From: Pontiella desulfatans | GTDB lineage: Bacteria > Verrucomicrobiota > Kiritimatiellia > Kiritimatiellales > Pontiellaceae | NCBI RefSeq assembly: GCF_900890425.1 | Contig: NZ_CAAHFG010000002.1 | Coordinates: 62,001-126,000 of the forward strand | Direction of reading: 5' to 3' | DNA: 64,000 bases | Shown: positions 50,283 to 59,015 of the stretch, piece after piece | How the letters are laid out: each line of letters opens with the position of its first letter | Numbering within the stretch: position 1 is the stretch's first letter | Translations under genes and position numbers: made by a program | Notes under the pieces: generated by a model | Told to the model about the DNA's origin: nothing | Databases searched by the model: none | What the model saw: only the letters and a program-made list of their open reading frames with translations

Positions 50283-53009
50283 TCAGCCCGCCAGGTGCAA
50301 TCCCGGCGGGAGCGCCTCGCCGAAGGCCTGGTCCTGCTCTTCGGCATCCAGCAACCCGCCGGAGCGCACGAGGGTGGTCAAACGGCCGGAGGCACCGTGT
50401 TCGTTCAGCCAGGTCACGATGTCGGTGCGGGTGTCGTCCGACACGTCGCGGTAGCGGTCGCCCGTATGGCGCGCAAGGTGCATCAGGGCAAAGGCCACCT
50501 CCTTCTTTTTCCCGTGCAACTTCATCAACCGCCCGGCCCAGTTTTCCGCCGTATCCGCCGGGACGACCGTGTTCAGCGGGCCATGGTTGGGGACGCGTGC
50601 GCCGATGCGGCCGAGCGCCCAGACCGCGGCTCCGTTCGAGATGGACGCCCCCTTGCGCTCCAGCCAGGTCAGCAACAGTTCGCCCAGCATTGTTTTCTTG
50701 GAGGCCGGCAAGCGCTCCAGCGAACCGAGCAGGCGCCACACCTCCGCGCTCTCGTGATCGCCGAACTGGAAATTGCTTAGCTTGGCCGGCTTTTGCCCGG
50801 CGGGTTTGAGGATGCGGCTGCTCCACTGCTTGATCAACGGATTGGCCAGTTCCAGCTGCTGGTGTTCGGTCAGTCCGCCGGCCATGCGCCGCCATAGGAT
50901 CCACCATTCCGCGCGGCACATTTCGTTGCGATGGTTCGCCACGGCATCCTGCTTGATCCGCCACGCATTCGCCACGCGCCAGTCGTCGGCGGCAAAGCCA
51001 TAGCCCGGGCGCAGGGCATAGCCCAGCAGGTTGAGCCAGCGCGCCTCCAGCGCCGGGCTGGCTTTCCGGCAATCCGCCAGCGGCAGCACCTCCTCGAACC
51101 ACCGGCGCAGCAGGGCGGGCGGCCATGCGCTGCGCTCCAGCCCGGTATTCGCTTCGAGTTGGCTTAGCAGTCCGTTGGGATCGGCCGTGCGCCCCGGCCC
51201 CAGCACGGATTTAATGACGCCCGCGCTCGAAGCGGCCATCGATTCGTCCATCACACCCGCGCGGTTGGCGGTGTCTTCCTCCACCGCGCGCTCCGTTTGC
51301 GTGGCGGCGCGCGCATCGAACTGCAGCCGCCATTCGCGGTTGCCGTCCTTTTCGGCCAGCCACACCTCGATCGTTCCGATCTCGGTCAGTCGCGCATGAA
51401 GCTGCACGGCAACCGTGTCCGCCTTTTTTTTCTTTCCGGTATTGATGACGGTCTTGATCGAAGGCATCGGGCGCATGGTTGCTTCGTCGATCGGCAGCAG
51501 GTCGCCCGGTTGGTCGGTGGTGCGGGTTCCGGACGTATAGAGCGGGAATTCGACCGGCTTGCGGATACGGAGCTTGAAGGTGCGTTTTTGCAGTTGGACG
51601 GTTTCGCCCTCCTCGAGCCCGGCCGGCAACAGGCAGACCGCCGAAGGCTCGCCATGATCCACCCCGATGCCGAGATAGTAGGTGCGCGCCAGGCCGCCGG
51701 TGATGCGCGTGCCTTGGCCGCGGCGCACGCGGCCATATTCCGCCGCGCCGCAGGCCACGGCCAAGTCCAGCCGGTCGGCCCGCAGCACTTGCGGTTTCCA
51801 GTCGAGCGCCTTTTCCAGCACCTCCAGCAGGCGTTCGCGCAGCACCGCCGATTCAAAGAAACCGCCGTTGAAAAGAATATGGTCCGGGCGCACGTCCCCG
51901 TGCTCCGCAAGGAAGGCCGTCAGGTAGCGCGTAATCGCGGCGTCCGGCGCATACGGCAGGCCGAACTCCTGGAAGCCGGATTGCCGGACGCTCGGTTTTT
52001 CGTTGGCCGCAACCTGCGGAAGGAACCCCTCGACCAGCAGGCGCAAGGCCTCCGCGCGTTCCAGTTCAACCCCCCGGCTTCCGCCCACCACGCTACGCCC
52101 GCGCGCAGGCAGCTGGATGGAATAGCTCTCCGGCGCATCGGTGCCGAGCAGTATTTCCTTCGCCTGCTGGCAACGCCGGACCAGCACGCTCCAGACGGCG
52201 GGGGCCAGCTTTCCGCCGCCGAGCTTTTGTTCCGCGTGGTGCGCCAGCGCCAGGTCGAGGTTGTCGCCGCCGAGCAGCAAATGTTCGCCCACCGCAATCC
52301 GGCGGTAGGCGAGTTCGCCGTGCTTGCCCTCTTCGGTTTCGATCAGGGTCAGGTCGGTGGTGCCGCCGCCGATGTCGCACACCAGGATGGATTGCCCGGC
52401 CTGCATGCCGTCGGCCTCGCGATGTTCGCGCATCCAGGCATAGAAGGCCGCCTGCGGTTCTTCAAGCAGGCAGAGCTTGGGCAGGCCGGCGTTGCGTGCG
52501 GCCTCGACGGTTAACTCGCGCGCCACTTCGTCGAACGAGGCCGGCACGGTCAGCACCACATCCTGCTCGGCGAGCGGTGCGTCGGGGCGGGCATGGTCCC
52601 ACGCGCGGCGAATATGTTCGAGGTAGCGGCGGCTCGCTTCGCAGGGCGACAGTTTCTTTACGTCGTCCGCGCCGTGCCACGGCAGCAGCTCCGCCTTGCG
52701 GTCGACCCCACCGTGGCTCAGCCACGATTTGGCCGAAACCGCCAGCCGTCCCGGCACCGCCGCGCCATGGTCGCGCGCCAGCACGCCCACGATCGGGTGC
52801 TCCTCGTTTTCGAATTCGCCCTTGGCCGGCTCGTAGTGGAACGACGGCAGCGAATCGCGCGCCTCCACCGTGCCCGGCGCCACCAGCTGCGGCACCGGGA
52901 AAACGGCGGCAACAGAATCTTCCTGCCGCATGTCGATGTAGGCAACCGCCGAGTTGGTCGTCCCCAAATCGATCCCCACAACAAACCGTGCTTCCGAATC
53001 AGTAATCAT
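50283..53009 (-). CDS. Hsp70-family protein with long C-terminal domain (DUF3731-like)
   Basis: 908 residues. N-terminal actin-like ATPase: phosphate-1 motif VVGIDLGTTNSAVAYID (near 10-26), phosphate-2 ILVCDIGGGTTDLTLIE, LLEEPQAAFYAW and HILFNGGFFESAVLRERLLE. A large C-terminal region (about 560-908), helical and Trp-rich (WLNLLGYALRPGYGFAADDW, LWRRMAGGLTEHQQLELANP), replaces the DnaK substrate domain. The family is often found next to a second Hsp70 and DUF2760, exactly as here. Substrate unknown. An AACCGC-type palindrome separates it from the next gene. Confidence 0.9.
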   Translation of the reverse strand: MITDSEARFVVGIDLGTTNSAVAYIDMRQEDSVAAVFPVPQLVAPGTVEARDSLPSFHYEPAKGEFENEEHPIVGVLARDHGAAVPGRLAVSAKSWLSHGGVDRKAELLPWHGADDVKKLSPCEASRRYLEHIRRAWDHARPDAPLAEQDVVLTVPASFDEVARELTVEAARNAGLPKLCLLEEPQAAFYAWMREHREADGMQAGQSILVCDIGGGTTDLTLIETEEGKHGELAYRRIAVGEHLLLGGDNLDLALAHHAEQKLGGGKLAPAVWSVLVRRCQQAKEILLGTDAPESYSIQLPARGRSVVGGSRGVELERAEALRLLVEGFLPQVAANEKPSVRQSGFQEFGLPYAPDAAITRYLTAFLAEHGDVRPDHILFNGGFFESAVLRERLLEVLEKALDWKPQVLRADRLDLAVACGAAEYGRVRRGQGTRITGGLARTYYLGIGVDHGEPSAVCLLPAGLEEGETVQLQKRTFKLRIRKPVEFPLYTSGTRTTDQPGDLLPIDEATMRPMPSIKTVINTGKKKKADTVAVQLHARLTEIGTIEVWLAEKDGNREWRLQFDARAATQTERAVEEDTANRAGVMDESMAASSAGVIKSVLGPGRTADPNGLLSQLEANTGLERSAWPPALLRRWFEEVLPLADCRKASPALEARWLNLLGYALRPGYGFAADDWRVANAWRIKQDAVANHRNEMCRAEWWILWRRMAGGLTEHQQLELANPLIKQWSSRILKPAGQKPAKLSNFQFGDHESAEVWRLLGSLERLPASKKTMLGELLLTWLERKGASISNGAAVWALGRIGARVPNHGPLNTVVPADTAENWAGRLMKLHGKKKEVAFALMHLARHTGDRYRDVSDDTRTDIVTWLNEHGASGRLTTLVRSGGLLDAEEQDQAFGEALPPGLHLAG

Positions 53010-53042
53010 GATTTGTTAACCACGGATAAACGGGAGGGGGAT

Positions 53043-53119
53043 TGACCGCGAAAGAACGCAAGGAACGCAAAGATTTCAACTGCTCGGTTTTTGCGTTCTA
53101 TGCGTTCTTTTGCGGTTAA
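53043..53119. repeat. AACCGC-type palindromic repeat between the two Hsp70 genes
   Basis: GACCGCGAAAGAACGCA...AACGCAAAG on the left pairs with TTGCGTTCTATGCGTTC...TTGCGGTTAAA on the right, over about 77 bases. Close copy of 54962-55038. Probably a dispersed repeat that also folds in the operon mRNA. Confidence 0.85.
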
Positions 53120-53160
53120 ATAATTCGTTCGCCTTGCCGTTTTCGTGGTTCCTCCTCTAA

Positions 53161-54909
53161 TTATTCCTGCTCGTCGCGGACGCTGAATTCGAGTTTCCAG
53201 CGGTGGTCGGTGATGGTGCTGACGCACCAAAGCTCGAAGATGCCGAGTTCGGTGACACGCGATTCGAAGCGCACGGGAATGTAGCCGCCGCCGTCCTCGA
53301 CGCCTTCTGCGGCGGGGAGCTCTGCCTCGAGCGAGTCGGTTTCCTGCAGCTCCTCTTCGCTCCACGAGGCGAGCATATCGCCGGGTTGGTCCTGCTTGCG
53401 GACGGCGGAGCTGAGTACGCGGAAGTGGGCGGGCTCGCCGGTCACGAGCCCGAACGAATCGCCGGGGACTTGCAGCTCGGAGCCTTCCTCCATGCCGGCG
53501 GGCACCACGCAGAACGCATGGAGCGGGCGCGGCGCGCCGGGGATGGCGAGGCCGGCGGTTTCGATGCCGAGATAGTAGGCGCGCGCCGTGCCGCCGCGGA
53601 TGCGGACGCCGCCGCTGTGTTTGGCCGCCGCATAGAACGCGCCGCCGGTGGCCACGGCATGGTCGAGGTCTTCGTTGCCGTCGAGCAGCTGCGGCGCTTG
53701 GCCGAACCACGAGCCCATCAGTTCCATCAGGCGGTTCTTGAAGATTTCGGATTTGAAAACGCCGCCGTTGAACAGCACGTGCGTCGGGCGAACCGATGCA
53801 CCGCCTTCGGCGTGCATGCCGAGGAAGGCCGCGAGGTGGCGGGTGATGGCGGTGTCGTGCTCGTAGGGGAGGCCGAGTTCGCGGAAGCCCGAAAGCTGCG
53901 CGCGCCGCGGGCGGTCGTCCAGCCCGCAGGTCGGGAAAAAGCCTTCGAGCAGCGCGTCGGAAATCTGCCGGCGGTTGAGATCGACCGAAATGTTTCCGCC
54001 GATCACCTTGCGGCCGCGACCAAGCACGGTGACCGGGTGCGTTTCCGCGCCGGCGGGATCGAGCAGGTTTTCCTTGGCCTGGCGGCAGGCGTGCCATAGG
54101 GCGGTCGATTGCCAGGCATCGACCTGCACGCCCTGTTCGGCGAAGGCCTGCTGGGCCATGTGCGCGGTGAACAAGTCCATGTTGTCGCCGCCCACCAGGA
54201 TATGGTTGCCGACCGCGACGCGGCGCAGGACCAGATCGCCGTCTTCGTCTTCCACCCGCACGAGGGTAAAGTCGGTGGTGCCGCCGCCGACGTCGCAGAC
54301 GAGCAGGGTATCGTCCTTGCCGAGTTGCTTGCGCCAGTCGTTGCCGACCTGGGCGAGCCAGGCATAGACGGCCGACTGCGGCTCTTCGAGCAGGATGAAG
54401 TGTTCGGGCAGGGCGGCCTCCTTGGCGGCGAGGCTGGTTAGCTCGCGGGCGGAGGCGTCGAACGAGGCGGGTACGGTGAGCACGATTTGCTGTTCGGCAA
54501 ACGGCGCGTCCGGGAATTGTTTGTTCCATGCGCCGGCGAGATGCTGGAGGTAGCGCTTCGAGGCTTCGACCGGCGAGCATTTTTCAACGTCGGCCGGGGC
54601 GCCCCATGGCAGGATGGCTTCGTGGCGGTCGACGCGGCTGTGGCAAAGCCACGATTTGGCGGCGGCGACGGTGCGGCCGGGCGCTTCGGCGGCGCGGCGC
54701 CGCGCCCATTCGCCGACGTTCCAAGTTCCTTTTTCGGTGCCGATATGCAGGAAGGACGGCAGGGTGGTGCGTCCTTCTTCGGTGGTTTCGTCCACCAGCT
54801 GGGGAATGGCGAGGCATTCGACCGGCGCGTCGTCGTTTTCGAGGCTGCGGTAGGCCAGCGCCGAGTTGGTGGTTCCAAGGTCGATTCCAATGGCATATTT
54901 CGAGTTCAT
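53161..54909 (-). CDS. Hsp70-family chaperone-like protein (short)
   Basis: 582 residues from the ATG at 54909 (MNSKYAIGIDLGTTNSALAY). Complete actin-like ATPase: DTLLVCDVGGGTTDFTLVR, FILLEEPQSAVYAWL and THVLFNGGVFKSEIFKNRLM. The C-terminal part (about 430-582) is a beta-rich domain (VPAGMEEGSELQVPGDSFGL; YIPVRFESRVTELGIFELWC) resembling the start of a substrate-binding domain without the helical lid. It resembles the 908-residue neighbour over the ATPase region and probably arose by duplication. It is flanked on both sides by AACCGC-type palindromes. Confidence 0.92.
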   Translation of the reverse strand: MNSKYAIGIDLGTTNSALAYRSLENDDAPVECLAIPQLVDETTEEGRTTLPSFLHIGTEKGTWNVGEWARRRAAEAPGRTVAAAKSWLCHSRVDRHEAILPWGAPADVEKCSPVEASKRYLQHLAGAWNKQFPDAPFAEQQIVLTVPASFDASARELTSLAAKEAALPEHFILLEEPQSAVYAWLAQVGNDWRKQLGKDDTLLVCDVGGGTTDFTLVRVEDEDGDLVLRRVAVGNHILVGGDNMDLFTAHMAQQAFAEQGVQVDAWQSTALWHACRQAKENLLDPAGAETHPVTVLGRGRKVIGGNISVDLNRRQISDALLEGFFPTCGLDDRPRRAQLSGFRELGLPYEHDTAITRHLAAFLGMHAEGGASVRPTHVLFNGGVFKSEIFKNRLMELMGSWFGQAPQLLDGNEDLDHAVATGGAFYAAAKHSGGVRIRGGTARAYYLGIETAGLAIPGAPRPLHAFCVVPAGMEEGSELQVPGDSFGLVTGEPAHFRVLSSAVRKQDQPGDMLASWSEEELQETDSLEAELPAAEGVEDGGGYIPVRFESRVTELGIFELWCVSTITDHRWKLEFSVRDEQE

Positions 54910-54961
54910 GTAGGTAGTCCTCCTCCGCAAATGCGGAATGGCTATTAAGAATGATTATTTA

Positions 54962-55038
54962 TTAACCGCGAAGGAACGCAGAGAACGCAAAGAAAAGGTT
55001 CTGTGTGTTTTGCGTTCCTTGCGTTCTTTTGCGGTTAA
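54962..55038. repeat. AACCGC-type palindromic repeat upstream of the short Hsp70 gene
   Basis: TTAACCGCGAAGGAACGCAG...AACGCAAAG pairs with TTTTGCGTTCCTTGCGTTC...TTTGCGGTTAA. With 53043-53119 it brackets the short Hsp70 gene. Confidence 0.85.
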
Positions 55039-55042
55039 AAAG

Positions 55043-55525
55043 TTACAGTTCGACTTCGGCGGGGGCGACGATTTTGGCGGAGTCGTCGGAGCCCTGCCAG
55101 ACGGGCAGGTCGAGTTTGGTGGCTGTCCAGCCCGGATGCATCAGCTCGCCGGAGTAGGGGGCTTCGCCGGCCACGTTGCCGGTCAGTTTGAAGGCGGCGG
55201 CATCGAACCCGGCGGGCACGGTGATTTTCGAGCCTTCGTCTTCAGTGCGTAGCGGCTTGAGCGCGAAGAGGCGTTCGAGCACCTTGCGGCTGTCGGCCTG
55301 GATGTCGCGCACGGCGGCGGCGACCTGCTGGTCGGTGTAGCCGTCGAGCGGCTCCATCAGGAAATCGACGAGGCGCGCCTCGCGCTGCAGGGCGGCGAGC
55401 AGGGTCAGCGCCTCGCTGCGCGCCGGTTGGGTCGCAGGCGCGACCACTTTGGGTGTTTCCACCGCCGGGGCGCCGGATTTCAATGTGGCGAAGAAGGCCT
55501 TGAAGGCCAGTCCGAGTTTGTTCAT
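55043..55525 (-). CDS. DUF2760 family protein
   Basis: 160 residues from the ATG at 55525 (MNKLGLAFKAFFATLKSGAP). A short helical start and Ala/Pro-rich linker precede the DUF2760 core: SEALTLLAALQREARLVDFL, YTDQQVAAAVRDIQADSRKV and the C-terminal SGELMHPGWTATKLDLPVWQ. DUF2760 genes are typically the first of a cluster with two Hsp70-like proteins, as here, suggesting a dedicated chaperone system. Function unknown. Confidence 0.9.
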   Translation of the reverse strand: MNKLGLAFKAFFATLKSGAPAVETPKVVAPATQPARSEALTLLAALQREARLVDFLMEPLDGYTDQQVAAAVRDIQADSRKVLERLFALKPLRTEDEGSKITVPAGFDAAAFKLTGNVAGEAPYSGELMHPGWTATKLDLPVWQGSDDSAKIVAPAEVEL

Positions 55526-55742
55526 GTCTAATAGTCTCCAGAAAAAAATATTCATGGGCACTGCGTGTGCCGGGAAGTCGCCACGGTAGGCAATCCTTTC
55601 GCGATGTAAAGCGTAACGTTGCGTTTTATGTTCGGAATCCGGGGTGTTTCCGGATTTTGGGAGGGGGAATTAGATGCGGTAAAGCATTGCCTTTTGAGGG
55701 TATTTCGGAGACATTCCCGCGCAATTGTTTGGAGAATTTTCG

Positions 55743-56939
55743 ATGAAGTACGTGGTTTTGGTTGGAGACGGGATGGGCGACTACCCCGTTGAAGCGCTAG
55801 GCGACAAAACACCGCTGCAAGCGGCAGACTGCCCGATGATCCGCAAATTCGCGGCGCTGGGCGAGACCCGCATGGTGCAGACGGTTCCCGAAGGCATGCC
55901 TCCGGGAAGCGATGTGGCCAACCTGGCCTTGCTCGGATATGACGCGGCGAAAAACTATACGGGCCGCGCACCGATCGAGGCCGCCGGGGCGGAGATTCCG
56001 ATGACCGCGCAGGATGTGGCGTTCCGCTGCAACCTGGTGACGGTGACCGAAGACGGGATCATGGATGATTATTCCGCCGGGCACATTACCACGGAAGAGG
56101 GGCAGGCGCTGGTGCGCTCGCTTCAGGAAACGCTGGGGCGTGAAGGGTTGACCTTCCATCCCGGCGTGCAATACCGCCATATCCTGGTTTGGGATGGCGG
56201 GCCGGCGACGTGCGAATGCTTGCCGCCGCATGAGATCTCGGACAAGCCGGTGGAAGGAAACCTTCCGGCAGGGGATCGGCAGGATGAAATCCGCGAACTA
56301 ATGGAACTATCGAAAGCGGTGTTCGCGGATCATCCGGTTAACCAAAAGCGTATTGCGGAAGGAAAAAAGCCCGCAACGCAAATCTGGCTGTGGGGGCAGG
56401 GACGTGCCATGCAGCTGGAAACCTACAAGGCCCTCTATGGTCTGGGCGGTGGAGTGATTTCCGCGGTCGACCTTTTGAAGGGCATTGCAAAACTGGCCGG
56501 TTTGGAAGCGCCCGACGTTGAAGGTGCGACCGGCTTCCTGGATACGAACTACCAGGGCAAAGTGGAAGCGGCGCTCGAGATATTGGAACGGGAAGACTTT
56601 GTCTTCGTCCATATCGAAGCGCCGGATGAATGCGGGCACATGGGTGACGCACAGAAGAAGACCTTCGCGATCGAGGAGTTCGATGCGAAGGTATGCAAGC
56701 CGGTCTTCCAATGGTTGGAGGAACGCGGCGAGGCATATACGCTGATGCTGTGCACGGATCACCGCACGCCGGTCGCCCTCAAGGGGCATACCCCGGAGCC
56801 CGTTCCCATGTCGGTCATGAAAGGACCGGTGGGAGAGCAAGACGCGCAGGCTGCGTTCGACGAGTATGTCAACGCCGGAGATGCACAGTGCATGGCCTGC
56901 GACTGGATACAGGAAATACTAAACACGTCATCCGATTGA
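55743..56939 (+). CDS. apgM: 2,3-bisphosphoglycerate-independent phosphoglycerate mutase (archaeal type)
   Basis: 398 residues from the ATG at 55743 (MKYVVLVGDGMGDYPVEALG). Alkaline-phosphatase superfamily: the metal-binding GDGMGD, PPGSDVANLALLGYD (nucleophile Ser), RCNLVTVTEDGIMDDYSAGH, WLWGQGRAMQLETYK, VHIEAPDECGHMGD and the closing CTDHRTPVALKGHT. It interconverts 3- and 2-phosphoglycerate in glycolysis. This form occurs in archaea and in several deep-branching bacteria. Confidence 0.94.
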   Translation: MKYVVLVGDGMGDYPVEALGDKTPLQAADCPMIRKFAALGETRMVQTVPEGMPPGSDVANLALLGYDAAKNYTGRAPIEAAGAEIPMTAQDVAFRCNLVTVTEDGIMDDYSAGHITTEEGQALVRSLQETLGREGLTFHPGVQYRHILVWDGGPATCECLPPHEISDKPVEGNLPAGDRQDEIRELMELSKAVFADHPVNQKRIAEGKKPATQIWLWGQGRAMQLETYKALYGLGGGVISAVDLLKGIAKLAGLEAPDVEGATGFLDTNYQGKVEAALEILEREDFVFVHIEAPDECGHMGDAQKKTFAIEEFDAKVCKPVFQWLEERGEAYTLMLCTDHRTPVALKGHTPEPVPMSVMKGPVGEQDAQAAFDEYVNAGDAQCMACDWIQEILNTSSD

Positions 56940-56942
56940 TGA

Positions 56943-57044
56943 TGGAAGAATGGATTTTTGGACACACGGATTTTTTAACACTGCCGCAGGAGGCACTGAA
57001 CCACCCATTTTAGAACAAAGACGAATCCGATAATCCATTCTTCC
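56943..57044. repeat. Inverted repeat bracketing the apgM-helicase gap
   Basis: GGAAGAATGGATT (56943-56955) and AATCCATTCTTCC (57032-57044) are perfect 13-bp inverted repeats 76 bases apart. They fill the space between the two genes. It may be a small repeat element or an mRNA structure. Confidence 0.7.
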
Positions 57045-57055
57045 AGCCCGTTCGG

Positions 57056-58960
57056 ATGCGAAAGGACTGGAAATTGAGCTTAATCAAGAAAATCGCTTCC
57101 GTGTTCGGCAAGAAGGACGAGCCGAAAAAGAAGGAAGCCGCGAAACAAAAGAACGAGTCGTCCTCGGGCAAGAACACCACCCCGGTTAAACCCCATCAGG
57201 AAGAGTGGCGGCCCGGACAGAAAAAGACCGCCGCGAAGCGCCGCAAACCGCAAGGGGAGGGGCCGGTCAAAAAGAAGCCGCAAGGTGGCCCGGACCGCCC
57301 GCCGCGCGAAAGGAAACCGGAGAAAAAGGAGGCTCCGCCCTTCCAGCTTTCCGCCGAGGAGCAGGAGCGCATGACGGAGTTCCGTCCCGAGGAGGAAGAT
57401 CGGCGCATTGCATATGAAAAGCGTCTGAAGCAACGTTGGGCCGAAAAGCACGGCGTTTCCGAACGGCCGCCGCGCAAGAAGCGCGAACCCCGCCAGGAGG
57501 GCGAAAAGCGCGAGCGCAAGCCCCGCGAACGCAAGGAGCGCGAACCCCGCGAGGAAAACCAGTTCCAGCCGTTGCCGAAGCAGGAACCGAAGCCTCGCGC
57601 GGTCGAGGTTCCGTGGGATCCCGCCGAGTTTTCCGTCGAGCCCGAGGAAGGAAAGATCCGTTTCCACGATCTGGATCTTCATCCGCGCCTGCTGCACAGC
57701 ATCTACGAGTTGGGCTGGAAGTATGCCACGCCGATCCAGGGCGAAATCCTTCCCGGCACGCTCAAGGGCCGCGATATGGCGGGCCGCGCCCAGACCGGCA
57801 CCGGCAAGACCGCCGCCTTCCTGATCTCGATCATCAACCACTGCCTCAACAATCCGTTGCCGAAACAAAGCATCGGATGCCCGCGCGCGCTCATCATTGC
57901 ACCGACCCGCGAGCTGGCCATGCAGATCGCGGTGGATTCCGATGGGCTGAACAAGTTCACCGGCCTGCGCACCGTCGTGCTTTACGGCGGCATGGACTAC
58001 AACAAGCAACAGCGCGAGTTGGAGGACGACCAGATCGACATCGTTGTCGCCACGCCGGGCCGCCTGCTCGATTTTGCACAGAAGAACGTCATCAAGCTCG
58101 GCTTCACCGAAATCATGGTGATCGACGAGGCCGACCGCATGCTCGATATGGGCTTCATCCCTGACGTCCGCCGCATCATCTACAAGACGCCGGCGAAGGA
58201 AAAGCGCCAGACCGTGCTCTTCAGCGCCACGCTCTCCGACGATGTGATGCGCCTCGCGGCGGCCTGGATGGTGGATCCCGAACGGATCGATATCGAGCCG
58301 GAGCAGGTGGCCGTTGATACGGTTGACCAGAAGGTCTTCATTGTGACCGACGACCAAAAGTTCCAGCTGCTCTACAATATCATCAAGAACGATGCGCCCG
58401 AGCGGATCATCATCTTCACGAACCGTCGCGACCAGGCCGAGCGCCTTTCCGAAGACCTCGACCGCTACGGCCACAAGTGCGAGATGCTTTCCGGCGCCGT
58501 TACCCAGAAAAAGCGCATGCGTATCCTTGAAGATTTCAAGGCGGGCAAGGTGAAGGTGCTGGTTGCCACCGACGTTGCGGGGCGCGGCATCCACGTTGAT
58601 GGATTGAGCCATGTGGTGAACTTCAACATTCCGGAAAACCCGGACGACTATGTGCACCGTATTGGGCGTACCGGCCGCGCCGGGGCGCTGGGGCAGTCGA
58701 TTACCTTCGCCTGCGAAATGGAATCGTTCGAGCTGCCGAAGATCGAGGAGCTGCTGGGCATGGATCTCAAATGCCTGATGCCCACGGAAGAGCTGCTCGA
58801 AGAACTTCCGCCCGCTCCGCCGCGCAAGCGGCGCCCGCGTGCGACGGGCGGGCAGGGGGCCGGTCGCCACGGAGCCCGCAGCGCCCATGGCGGCGGACAA
58901 CGCCGGCACAGCGGCGGCGGTGGCCAGCACAGAAGCGGCGGGAACCGCTCCTCCCGCTAA
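57056..58960 (+). CDS. DEAD-box RNA helicase with basic N-terminal and Gly/Arg C-terminal extensions
   Basis: 634 residues. A TTG at 57074 with AAAGGA upstream (LSLIKKIASVFGKKDEPKKK) is a credible alternative start. Residues 1-190 are Lys/Arg/Glu/Pro-rich and disordered. Helicase core: Q-motif region near 210, motif I GRAQTGTGKTAA, PTRELAMQ, DEAD in VIDEADRMLDMGF, SAT in FSATLSD, VATDVAGRGIHV and HRIGRTGRAG. The tail is Arg/Gly/His-rich. RhlE/RhlB-like, acting in RNA decay or ribosome biogenesis. A terminator follows. Confidence 0.93.
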   Translation: MRKDWKLSLIKKIASVFGKKDEPKKKEAAKQKNESSSGKNTTPVKPHQEEWRPGQKKTAAKRRKPQGEGPVKKKPQGGPDRPPRERKPEKKEAPPFQLSAEEQERMTEFRPEEEDRRIAYEKRLKQRWAEKHGVSERPPRKKREPRQEGEKRERKPRERKEREPREENQFQPLPKQEPKPRAVEVPWDPAEFSVEPEEGKIRFHDLDLHPRLLHSIYELGWKYATPIQGEILPGTLKGRDMAGRAQTGTGKTAAFLISIINHCLNNPLPKQSIGCPRALIIAPTRELAMQIAVDSDGLNKFTGLRTVVLYGGMDYNKQQRELEDDQIDIVVATPGRLLDFAQKNVIKLGFTEIMVIDEADRMLDMGFIPDVRRIIYKTPAKEKRQTVLFSATLSDDVMRLAAAWMVDPERIDIEPEQVAVDTVDQKVFIVTDDQKFQLLYNIIKNDAPERIIIFTNRRDQAERLSEDLDRYGHKCEMLSGAVTQKKRMRILEDFKAGKVKVLVATDVAGRGIHVDGLSHVVNFNIPENPDDYVHRIGRTGRAGALGQSITFACEMESFELPKIEELLGMDLKCLMPTEELLEELPPAPPRKRRPRATGGQGAGRHGARSAHGGGQRRHSGGGGQHRSGGNRSSR

Positions 58961-58981
58961 ACCGGATCGTTGCCAAAACCG

Positions 58982-59010
58982 AAAAGCCCCGCCATCGAGC
59001 GGGGCTTTTT
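58982..59010 (+). terminator. Terminator of the helicase gene
   Basis: AAGCCCCGC-CATC-GAGCGGGGCTT followed by TTTGTTTTC, 22 bases after the stop codon. It lies between convergent genes and has an A-run on the other side (AAAACCGAAAAG), so it can serve both strands. Confidence 0.92.
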
Positions 59011-59015
59011 GTTTT

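Noticed and set aside
53006-54580. 524-residue Arg/Ala-rich frame on the minus strand
   Set aside because: Alternative frame of the short Hsp70 gene; low-complexity product.
57080-58930. 616-residue open frame on the minus strand
   Set aside because: Opposite strand of the DEAD-box helicase, whose motifs are clear; no start signal or recognisable domain on the reverse strand.
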